Shown here in pieces: positions 12,501 through 23,811 of a DNA stretch of 64,000 nucleotides. A program made the position numbers and the translations under genes. Source of the DNA: Rotaria sp. Silwood1 (lineage: Eukaryota > Rotifera > Eurotatoria > Philodinida > Philodinidae); contig CAJNOP010000022.1 of assembly GCA_905250075.1 (NCBI GenBank), positions 856,322 through 920,321 on the forward strand. Direction: 5' to 3'. Under the pieces are notes generated by a model. It was given only the letters and a program-made list of their open reading frames with translations, was not told the DNA's origin and did not search any database. The first letter of the stretch is position 1. Each line of letters opens with the position of its first letter.

Positions 12501-13096
12501 ATGGTTTGATAATCAAGAACTGTTTCCTGTTCAGTGTCCATTCTAAACTGTAGATCGCGTTCCACTCTTTTATACATTACACTGAATGTATCAGTGTATT
12601 TGCGTGTAGTACTATCGGCATTTACAAACGGAATAAGCAAAATCTTGAAACTAAATAAACTTAAAAACAGATTGGTTATACACTTATAAGCTTCTTTATG
12701 TGGTATTTTTGTTTCTTTTTCATCATTCAAATACGAACGAATTTGTGATTTAGAAAGGAGATCGAGTGATGCAAAGAATATCTCACGTGTGAGAAGTATT
12801 TCATCTTCCATGAATATAAGTATTTGAAAAATAGATCCAATATGGCGCAGTAATTCAAGACAATCTTGAAAATCATTCATATGAGTAAAAGAGACTTTTT
12901 CGATAGTGTCGATCAATTCATTACATAATGGTATTGTTTGATGAATAAGATCTTGATGATTATCATCATTCTCACGCACTTGTTGAAATTTGTTTAACAA
13001 TGGCTGGAATACTACACCAGAATCCGTCATGAACTCATTTGTTTCCAAAGACATATTATCCACAAAATTCTGAAATACTTGAACAATGTTGTCCAT
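9517..13096 (-). CDS. Helical-repeat / TIR / SAM-like domain protein
   Basis: Three exons (13096-12119, 11702-10919, 10040-9517) join in frame to 761 residues. Residues 1-480 are predicted all-helical, ARM/HEAT-like, without clear repeats by eye. Residues about 487-600 are a TIR domain: MIMISYAHGN opens it, then FEIWIDRDHC, LWEKIALGIKQS, LVLCLLSQEYYDS, CRKEA and IIPVYL. Glu533 in LWEKIA aligns with the catalytic glutamate of NAD-cleaving TIRs such as SARM1. After a Thr/Gln-rich linker, residues about 662-740 look SAM-like (KWTVDDIHAWF). In animals TIR domains either scaffold innate signalling or hydrolyse NAD+; which applies here is not shown. SARM1 has ARM-SAM-SAM-TIR, so this order differs. 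The start was taken at the first in-frame ATG (13096); a short upstream exon is possible. The junction at 10918/10041 spans an 878-base intron, but the protein reads through as GDCDWL-D-IHIAELKYVRF, typical of a TIR end. Confidence 0.88.
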
Positions 13097-13784
13097 ATCT
13101 TTGTCTTTACGTTCAAGTTTATTCTTCAACGAAAAATTGTTACTGTTTTGGTCTTCGTTTATATTATAAAAATGAATTTATAATTAGTGCAGTTATGTTG
13201 AATGTGTTTCTATGAAATGACAACAAAGTTCGGAGTCGCTGCATATTTAAACAAATACAACATTATTCTTTTTCTCTCATTGACTAACGACAGGCAGCTT
13301 TTTGTTATTTCATTGGGCGAAAAAAGAACACGTTGAAAGAACCAAAAACCAATAAGGGTTTCAAATGTTGATGAGAAAAAAAAGAAAGAACTGAAGAATA
13401 GAATTGCGTGTTCTCTATTATTACATTCATAACTATGATTTAGTTGACTTAAGAGACGAAGAATATTGACAAAACGTACAATACAAAAATAATGGCACAA
13501 ATGTCGATCACTATTTCTGTTCGCTTGAAAGGTGCTGGAAGAAAACCTATTTTATCAAAAGATAGAGCTTTTCCTCCTCTTTCGAATCGTATATAACATA
13601 TTTACAGACGAAAGAATCTCAACAGAAAAGAGAAGCATCTTTAAAAAGCATCCGCACTTTTCAGTCGGTAGAAAATTTTCTTCTCTTTGAAACAGTATAT
13701 GGTTTATAGTTGCCATACATTCATAAATGAAATGACAGAAGAAAAAAAAGAGAACTACTCGCACAATAAATTTGTAAATTTTAT

Positions 13785-13965
13785 ATGAAATGATCAAAAA
13801 CATCTTGCTAGACAGTAATCTATTTGATTTCTGTAGGTCCATTAAAAAGAACTTGTAAAATGATGCTTACTTTGACTTGTATGAAATTGATAAAAACATT
13901 TTGCAAAACGACAGTTTATTATAATTTACTATCATCTACAAGATGTTTTTGATAAGCTCATATAC
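13785..13965. repeat. Small repeat with direct and inverted copies
   Basis: A motif resembling GATCAAAAACATCTTG occurs at about 13789 and again, diverged, at about 13888. It is present inverted near 13938-13953 (CAAGATGTTTTTGATA). The second and third copies could form a stem of about 30 bp. It is probably a fragment of a miniature element. Confidence 0.35.
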
Positions 13966-14787
13966 ACGTTACAAATTTATTGCATGAATTCTTCTTCTGT
14001 TTCTCAGCTCGCTTCATTTATCAATGAGTGGCAAATATGAATCATATAACGTTCGAAAGAGGAGATAATTTCGTATCAACTGAAAAAAAATTGTCTTTCC
14101 AGAATTTGTTTATCGAAGGGACATAAGGATCAATATTTTATTCGGTTCTTTTATGGAAAAGTGCAGATTCTTTGTAAGGGTGCTTCTCTTTTCTGTTGCA
14201 TCGTATCGTTTATAAATGTTTTATAAAAATAAGTTATATATATTTCGTCAGAGGAAAAGTCTCTATTTTTAGTAAAAAAAATGTTTTCATTCAGCACCCT
14301 CTTATCAAAATGAAACATGAATAGACATTTGTACCATGACTTTTGCATCGTACATTATTTCGTATTTTAAGAAACTTTAAAAATAAGACTCATCACTTTA
14401 CTGACAGTTCTTTATGCTTATAAGGAAATGTTTACTGTTGACTTTAGAAAATTGAAACGAACTATATTATCAAAAGTGGAATCGAGAAAATCGTAATTTA
14501 ATTAATTAGTATAACTGAAATAAAAGACTTGCAGTTCAATAATCATTTAAATGTTTGTTTCTTCTTTTTTTGACAAATATTAATGGAAAAATGGAAAATC
14601 AATTAACTATTTCTTGCCAATATGTGAAAAGAATTTTTTTTTCATGCTCCAATAAATTAATCATCGCCATAGAATGATTTACATAAATTAAGATTGATCT
14701 ATTTTTAAAGCTGCACAGTTTCAAACATTCTAAGATGTCTTCTGAGATTATATTTGATCACTATATAATTGCTTGATTTGACTTATA

Positions 14788-15383
14788 AGGGAAGTACCCG
14801 AGATATCCAGTTCTGTTTTGATTCACTTATATCTCATTCAATAGAGTGTATTGGATTAAGAAAAAAACTTAACAGATTCAAATCTGTGGCATACAGGCAA
14901 AAATTTACGACCGTTTTGTTGAAAATTTTACTAAGAGTTTTGACCTGAAATGTCGTCTATGGATAGATTTAATAATCATTAAATGATAACCCTGAAAGTT
15001 TTAATGAAAACGAACATGTTTTTCTCGAGATAATTAATTTCTAAGTAGAGTTGATTATTATGTTCTCCTATGATAAATGGCTGTTTTCTATGGAAATTAA
15101 ATACTTCGAGAAAAATATTTCCATTTTCGTTGAAGCTTTCAAGACTATCTAATGAATATGAAACTCATCCATAGGCAAACTTTCCAGTCAAAACTCTTCA
15201 TTTTGGTATTTTGAGAATGTCTAGCTCTCAGTAAAAATTTTCATTAAAACCATCATAACTCTTCACTAGTAAACCATGCACTAAAACTTTTTGGAACTTT
15301 TCCTTATCTCAATATACTCTATTGAATAAAGGATTAATGAGCCAAAGAGAAGCTTGATATCTCAGATGCTTATACTCCTTAGC
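14788..15383. repeat. Foldback element 1 (long inverted repeat, about 0.6 kb)
   Basis: The left half read forward and the right half read as reverse complement align over nearly the whole length. Outer match: GAGATATCCAG on the left against GAGATATCAAG from the right. Then come TTCAATAGAGT-TATTG in both arms, GAGTTTTGAC.TG, CTATGGAT.AG, and an inner TTTTTCTCGA. The arms are each about 280 bp and the centre is near 15080. One arm carries about 35 extra bases near 15205-15250. No protein is encoded, so this is a non-autonomous foldback or MITE-like element. Confidence 0.75.
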
Positions 15384-18300
15384 ACAGTCATAAAAATTAT
15401 GTTGTTCTAGAGAGTGATTTCAATCACTAAAACTGTTCATGAATAAGTAAAACATCTTCTGTCAGCATCTATATACATTATGGCATACAATTCTTCATTT
15501 GATTAGTTTAGCTAAGAAAAAAACAGAACTATCTTATGGAAAATCGGAGTAGTCATATGCTCAATGAACGCATTTATATTCAACACAAACTTGAACTTAG
15601 ACAGAATTCGTTTTTAATTAGGCACAATGCTAGAAAATGATTTGTTTTTATTTAAAAATAAATTCTCTTTTTCGTGTTCTTTGAAAAAATGCAGCAGATG
15701 ATTGTTTCTTTGAATTATACAGATTATTCATTTTCACTTATTCACATTGTCATGCATGCATGAATGACTACTTTCACATCTACATTATAAAATAATTTTT
15801 GAAAGTATTTTGATGAACAAGTGAATTAACCTTTTAAACGTTTCAGAGTATTGAGTTCCAAGAAAAGACAGTTATTATTTTACCATAAGGAATACATGAG
15901 TTAAAATATCCTTCATACTTTTATTGGAACATAACCATAGGTCTCGATGCAAGACGGGAGACCGTGGACTAGTTCTTTCTACTTTTTATGCCGCATTGGC
16001 AAAAATTTCAAGCAGTTATCTGAAGACCCTACCAAACTTTACAAGCTAGTTTTCCTCAGTTACTTTCTGCTAGACAAACTCCCTCTGACCGTCTGTCAAA
16101 ATTTTAGTCCCTTACCATTTCTAAAAACTATCGAAAGTCCTAAATATGATAGAACAAAGCGTAACAACATAATATACTTATAATTTACATGTCATCTACG
16201 AACCACGTGGAATTTGAAGAAAAATATATATAGTTAAAAAATGTTACTCCAAAAAGAAAAGCTTCATCCTTCTTTCTTTTGTTTTTGGTTGAAGCTTGAT
16301 AAGACAAACTAGATCTCAAACAAATATACTTGTGAGCTCTACATACCTTCTTAGATTTAATTAGACTTCAATTAAAATTGAACATAACTTAATATTCACA
16401 TATACAAGCACTTCTTTATTCTAGTTTTAAACGTTTTAGGAATTCTGTTTTATTTTCCCTAACACATACATGTAAACTGATACTGAAGAATTGTTTTATG
16501 TTCTAGGATACTAATGCTATGATATATTGAAAGATGATTGATGGCTTACAATGTTATGAAGAATAAAATACGAGAATCTCATTTTGACTTATCTATCATT
16601 TGATTCCCTTCATTAGTTAATTTAAATTCATATTTTAAATTACTGAAATCTATGACACTTTTTTGTGTAGTTGCTGGAATAGCTTCCTTTTTTTGTGGTA
16701 TAATAAAAATCTCAGTTATATTTCAAATGTAATTTTAATCTTACATTTTTTTTTCATTAAGAGAACAACACGCCGTTTGTTGTCAAGCAGTTGAAAAAAT
16801 AACAAAACCTTGTTTATCTACTGAAACCAAGACTAACAAATGCATGAAAATACATAGAAACTATGTGTATTGGTTTTATTCATCCGACACAATGTTTTAC
16901 TAGGAAACCATTGAAGTAAACTTTGTTCGACGACCATAACAAGGACGATGAAAATGACACAGAACAAATGCAAATATTGGCCAAATTTAGTTTGATAAGC
17001 ATAATAAAGTTATGTTCTCTCAACTTAAAAAATCGGGTCTAGAAACGCAAATAAACCTCTTTCTGTCTATAACGTAGTGACCATATGGTTACTATGACAC
17101 AAACTAAGACGTATAATAACAAAAAAGAGCATATATGCACAAGGATTAGAATTAACTAAGGAGCAATATCCCAAGATGAAGAGAAGGAAATCCGTATATT
17201 ATACCAAGAGATACAATTGTAATGTTTAGACATTTAATACATCAATATGCGACGATTTACGAGAGTTTTTTTACGACCTTGGCTGCTGTTAGAAATGGCA
17301 ATCGTTGTTATCAAACTATGAAGTGGTCCTACTGATCGTTCAATGCTGTGAAAGTGAGGATATTATATAATAATCATTAAGAGCTACAGCGTGAGTCTGA
17401 ACATGAAATTATAATCCAGTAAATTCACATTATTTAAATTATATGACGTCAATTTACTTTTGTATGTGAAATAATGCACATATAACTAATTGTAAGTAAT
17501 TGTATTGATTTCAATGTTATTTTGATAATCATATATAACAAATGTTTTATGCCAAACATGAACAAGACCTAGAATAATATGAAGGATGAATTATCATTTG
17601 AAATTAAAATAAAGTTTTGAAAACTAAAATGAAAATTTAGTCACACGAGTACAACGATTAAAGAAATTCAATAAGATTGTACATATAAACTGAACATTTT
17701 TAGTCAATTGTAGAATATTCAAAATCGTTTTTATTCTCTTTTTCAACATAAAAATCAAATTTTATATCACGAACAAAACTAGCTTTATGAAACAAATCGT
17801 TCTTAGATTTCAAGTGATCTTTCATATTTAGCAAGTACTTAATACATGTTTATATCTAGATGTACCTACATGCATGTCTTCGTCTCGTCAGTCTGGAGCC
17901 AAATGAAGCAAGTCTCAATAAACGTTACTTGTTTAGTCTTGATTTATGTGAAAATAATTTTATTGTAAGATTTGCCATTAGTCATGTTTTAACAAAAAGA
18001 CGTAATATCATAGTATGACATATACAACCACAAATAGAAATTCTTTAGTTATTTGTTATCTGTTAATTACTCAATTTAATATTCTTCTATATTGAATACC
18101 AAAAACATCTTGATAATCACAATTTTTTTTTCTTTCTTGATCGTAATTTTTGTAGAAAAACAAATCCAAATACAAGAAACATAAATTTTCATTTCTGATA
18201 TAGAATGAATGTCAATCTCTTCAATCTGAACTTGACTAAGTTTAAATCATTTAATCTGAATTTTTGCAATTACAATCGTTTTGGCCTTGTTCATCAATTG

Positions 18301-18954
18301 ATAACACAAACATGAAAAATACTATTTGACCATTATAATCCAAATTACAATGACAACTACATTTCATCATCAGATTGACATTTTACTTTTATATTGTTAA
18401 AAAATGTTAGTTTATCTTATTACATTGACTGTACATATTCTAAACTGTGAAAATCTCTCCGATCAATTTCAATTATACTATATATTCATTACTGCAGATG
18501 CTTTCAAATTCTCTGCCCATTACATACTGCGAAAGATCATTAGACTTTTACAAAATCTTCGTCTTGATTTTCTATATACGCAATATCATAACGATCTACT
18601 CTTCTTAATCATATAAGTTTTCATCAAATGATCTCTTCTTTTACCAAAAAAAAAATTCATATACATTAACATGTTGAAGACAAGAAAAAAAAAGAAGAGA
18701 ACATACAATCACGCGTCTCGTTTAACAGTTCAAAGAAGAGAGATTAGAATAAAAAAAAAAGAAATTCTTCTTTCCTGAAAATAATCATTCTATATTAATA
18801 TCTGTTCACCGGTTTGTCTCATTCAAAAATTCTTTTTATACTAATATGATCATAAGAGAAGAGGTATAGAACAAATACACAACAAAATGATTTTAGAAAT
18901 CTAGAGCTAAAGAAAAAAAAATAGATTCAGTCTATATCTGACAATTGATGAGAT

Positions 18955-21900
18955 TTAATCTTGATTAATGATGACTGTTGTTGATTCTTGGTTATTTTCT
19001 TTTTCTTCATTTACATCAGTTGATTGATCAACCTAGAATAATATCTAATGAAAAATTTTCTTTAATAAATAAACTAACCTTAATATTATTTTCACTTTGT
19101 GTTGATTTTATCGTTAAATCTTTCTCATTATGATTATTATTATCATCATTTAAATAGGAAATAGATGATGAATGAATTCTCGTTTTATTTGATCTATTTC
19201 TTCCAACAAGACGTTGTTGTTTTCTTGCAGCATTTTCTTCTGTAGCAATACGAATTTTATCCAATTTATCAATTAATGAATCAAATAATTGTTTTGATGT
19301 ATCATCTAATGCATAATAATATTGTTTTTGAATCCAAAATCCATCATCAGTTGTACAATGAATTTCTTTTGTTTCTGGACATGATCGTTTTGATTTATGT
19401 CTTGGTGAATTTGACGAATAATATGATGATAAAGAATCATATTGTTGATTTTGAGATTCATTTGGTGTTTTATTATGATCATGTAATTCTCCTCGACGTT
19501 TATCTGTTTTACGCGATGCTGATGTTGCTTGATGAGTAAAATCAAACGATGGTGTATTTTGAAAATTATATAATGGTTGAGGATAAGGATTATTATTGCC
19601 AAGATTTAAAGATTTTGTCATAAAACCTTGAAAAATAACAGAAAGTTTTTAGTGCAATCCTTACGAAATAAAAATGTACAAAACTATGTAACTATTATTG
19701 CTATTCACATCCTGATTGTTTTATTCTGCCTATTTTAGCATATATTTCTTCATCATTTGATTCTCCAGAAATGCACTAGGAAAGTAATTCATATATTATA
19801 GCACAATGTTACTGATATATGGTGAGAAGTCAGAATTTTGGCTTAAGAAATTTTCAGACTGGATTCGAATTTCTTCCATTAATCCTCATCAAAAAGCCTG
19901 ATTTCTATGAATACTTAGTACACTGTTTAGTACTTTGCAGTATTCATTCTTAGTAAAAACTGCTTATTAGCAGCAAACATTTAAATCAAACTATACTTGA
20001 TAGAATTCTATTCAGCAAGATAATGTCGAAAAATTGGCAACATTTATAAAGATTCATTGATTAGCTAAAAATGGATTAGAAGAACATCACTTAGTAGTCA
20101 TATTTAGCACTCAGATTTTTACGTTAGCATTTATTGCATACAAGTGATAATTATCCTAAAAGATCACATCATCTCTAATAGAACCCAGGCGAACTGTTCA
20201 GCACTAGATTTTATTGAAAATGCATGCCTCTAAGAACTACAGAGTGGTGCCAGCTTTTCATATGATTTGGGACTTTTAGAGAATTCAATTATAAGAATTT
20301 CAGCTTGAACTGAAAGTCCGAGCCAAAATTTATGTAATTCGCTATGGTATTGGATTGTATATTTAACAACTTTTGTCACTGTCTGCATGAAGTAGGAGGC
20401 CCAAATTTTACTTCTATACTTCAATACTACTTTTTTTAAATAGTGTTTCAAAAAAAATAAAAACTGATTCTTTTCTTGTTTCTAAAAAGTATTAATACCT
20501 ATTTCTTTATTTGATTGACATAATTCAGATGATGTTGTTGAAGAATGTTCAATATTAGGAGGAACTAATTCATGTAAATGAGGTGAATCTTGTAATGAAG
20601 CATCACCATGTTTAGATTCGATTACAAGTACCGCACTATCATCTTCATTTCGTAAGAAACTACGTATTGTATCAATAGCAAACTTAATATTTCGTGATTG
20701 ATAAGCTGATAATGTACATTCAACATAACCATTTTCATTTGCTTGTCGACCAACAATCATATCACGTAAATGAGATTTTGTTTGAATACGTTTTAAATTA
20801 GAAGCTCGTATACCTAATATATGAAATAATAATTATTAGAAGAAAAAAAAAATTCTATGAATAACATAACTTACCAACAATACGTGAAACACAATCATGT
20901 CGTATAAGAATAACTTGTTCCAAAATATCATTACGATTACGATTGAAAAATGTTCGTCCATGATAATTATTAAATGATGATTGTCCTTGATAAGGAGAAG
21001 ATGATGAACGATAAGTATGATTATCATGTTTTTGTCGTTGATTATGATTATTTTCATTGCGAGCTGATTCATCATCATCTAAAATAAAGTCTATGATATA
21101 GTTTTTAGTTTTAAATTTGAAGAAAAAAATTTTTTTCGTACGTTTATATGATTGAATTGGTACACCGAGAACATCATTAATAAAAGCAGTAATTTGTAGA
21201 CAAGCATCAGTTAAATTTTCAATCAATTCACCGGTTATTGAAAGTTCACTTTGAATCTGTTTATCACCAAATTTAGGTAACTTAACTGGCTATAAATAAA
21301 AGAAAACGCCGATAATGATGCCGGTAAAAATCTGTTTTAAGCAAACTCGATATAGTATAAACTATTCATTAGTCAAAAATAGTACAAGAGTCTTTGACTA
21401 CTATATCCTATGAATATCTATGGGTGATGCACCAGTACAACAAGAATTAGCAATTTCCCCGTCTAAAAAAACTTGGACAAGTAATCGGTAATACAGTTCT
21501 GTAATTCATGTAAGAGGATTGATCCATAGTCTCATGATTTTGTTTATTGTTCTCCTACTAAATACACTTTCCGCTATATATATTTGATATGCGATTATTT
21601 TGAACTTTCTTCTATTATAATAAACGATCTTTAAAGATTACTACTTAAACTAGCTCCTATTCCTCTAGGACTGACTGAATGATAATTAATGTTTTTGATG
21701 AAAAAAATTGAAGTCTGATTAATTAACATTCAATGAATGAAACATAATGGCTAATCTTTCTTATTTGTTACCAATAAACGGCAGCATTTGTACTTTGCCT
21801 TTCTTTTTCTTAACAAAATTTACAACTTACGTGTTTAACATTAAAGTTGAAATGTCTGACAGAAAAAAAAACATGCATATCTATTACTTCGTAATCAAAG

Positions 21901-23811
21901 AGGAAATCAACTAACTGCGAATATTAAGTGATTAAATAATTTGAAAGAGAGCATCTCTATCTTTGCAATTGATTGTTAGGTTTAAAGTTCTTTTCAAGAA
22001 AAGAATAATTATTCTTGTTTCACACGCGAGAATTCAATAACCAGCGAACAAAACGTAATAACAAACAAATTTTGGATTCTTGCTCAACTGTTTTGAGTAA
22101 ATCTTTTTTTATTTTTCATTAAAAAGTATTACAATAGTTTATAGTTCGTCATGCAAAGTTAAACAATGCAATATTCAAACTTCCATGTACTCTGTCTTTA
22201 ATAAAAAATTAAATTGAAGCAACAAAAGCTTTACTACTGGAATGTGCACTATTAGAGAAGAAAACAAAATAGAGCTATTCAAAATCTTATAGATTCTCTT
22301 AATAAAATTGACCTTGCACTACCTTTGTAAACATTGAAAACTATCAAAAGAAGAATTAGCATTCAAACGATTTTTTTCTTGATACTTTCATTATCAACTC
22401 TCAGTACGAATTTTAAAATAATGAAATAGATCTAATTGACAATGCATTCTGTTTACATCAATGATGGAGTAATTGATTTCTTAATTATCATTGCATTTAT
22501 AACTTTCATCAGTTTCAATGTATCTTACATTCATAACGACGATATTCAAACGTTGTTGTAATGATCCCGCAAAAAAACTCCAATTTTCTATAAGAACAAA
22601 AACAAAGTTGTTAACAATTGAAAAACAAAAGATTAAATAATTCAATATTAACTTTTAAGTACTTCTTGTCCTTGACTTGAAATAAGCATGACAAATGTAT
22701 ATTGAGGTTTGCGTTCAAGTGGTATAAATTTGATTTGTTCTTGTTCGATATTATCATTTTTTTCTTCATTTGTACTTGATGAAATAGGATCAATAGATTT
22801 CGTTTCTTCAGTTATAGATGAATCAACATTGATTGATGGTAAATGTAGAGAAGATTTTTCATCAGTTTTGTCGTTCTCTGAAAACAATATTTTTTAGTTT
22901 CTTTAAAAATCTTTTTATAAATGAAATTTACCACTTGAAACTTCTGTTTCTTGAGTTTGTTCAATATTCGATATTGTTGGTATAACTGAATTTTGTTCTT
23001 CAATAGCGGATGAATCCGGATTAGTTTCAGTTACTAATAATGATGTTGAAACAGAAGATTTCTCATTAACTTCTTTGTCTAAAAACAAAAAAACAAACAT
23101 GGTTAAAATATCGATTGAAGATTTTCAATCGTGAACATTTACCTAATAAAACTTCTGTTTCTTGAAGCTTTTCAATATTAGATGTTGCTTGTTGATTATG
23201 ATTTTCATTATGATCACGTTGTGTTGTTCGATTTGATCGTTTAAACATTCGATTCATGATTTCAATAAGACATTTGCGTACACTACTTTCTGTACCAAAG
23301 ATTTTATATGAATGTTTTGTTGTTTGCTGATAACCAGGCTAAGAAATATACGAATTCATGATAAATAGATCTTGACATAAAATACTTACAAATATGTTGA
23401 CATTGAACGTTTTAGCAAGTGAATGTAAACCTGAATATTCTACGGAAAAAAAAAACTAATTTCATAAATATTCATGTTTTTTATTATTTGTTAATTTTTA
23501 CCATCATGTCGGCCGAATAAACTTTTTTTTTGTCGATTATCAGTTAAAAATCGTATATTACAAGCATTCGTATCCGATATTTGATAGTTATTATATTTTT
23601 TCATTAATTTTTCACGATCATTTTCTTCAGTTGTATATCGAATATCTTGTGGCATTGTTATTCGATGTGTTGAACTTTGTTCAGAAGTAGTTGTTTCATT
23701 TTCCTTAAGTTTTTCAGTATTTTCAGATGATTGATCTTTATTGTCAGATACAATCGTAGTATTTTCAGAAGACACCGTTGTCTCACTTAATTGTTGGTCT
23801 TGATCAGTCAT
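18955..23811 (-). CDS. Protein with three degenerate KH-like RNA-binding domains
   Basis: Eleven exons join in frame to 759 residues: 23811-23502, 23439-23390, 23338-23143, 23078-22932, 22877-22653, 22587-22529, 21289-21142, 21078-20875, 20813-20499, 19626-19079, 19032-18955. Three segments have the strand-helix-helix...strand-strand-helix pattern of type I KH domains. KH1 (about 85-155) contains NIRFLTDNRQ, SLFGRHDEYSGL and YKIFGTESSVRKCLIEI. KH2 (about 292-378) contains FVMLISSQGQEVLK, LNIVVMN and LIENLTDACLQIT. KH3 (about 430-505) contains VILIRHDCVSRIVGIRASNL and AIDTIRSFL. The GXXG loop is eroded in all three, so RNA binding is inferred, not shown. The linker at 185-290 is acidic, Ser/Thr-rich and contains a duplicated exon. 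The C-terminal 200 residues are Asn/Gln/Ser-rich and disordered. I do not recognise an orthologue; FMRP, Bicaudal-C and MEX-3 do not fit. Confidence 0.8.

Larger units (their letters stand above)
13097..18954. other. Gene-poor intergenic region
   Basis: Open frames here (for example 13210-13500, 13555-13842, 15947-16183, 18404-18616) have no recognisable family, no signal peptide and no splice partners, so I call none of them genes. The region holds the foldback element at 14788-15383 and a small hairpin-like repeat near 13785-13965. Confidence 0.45.
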
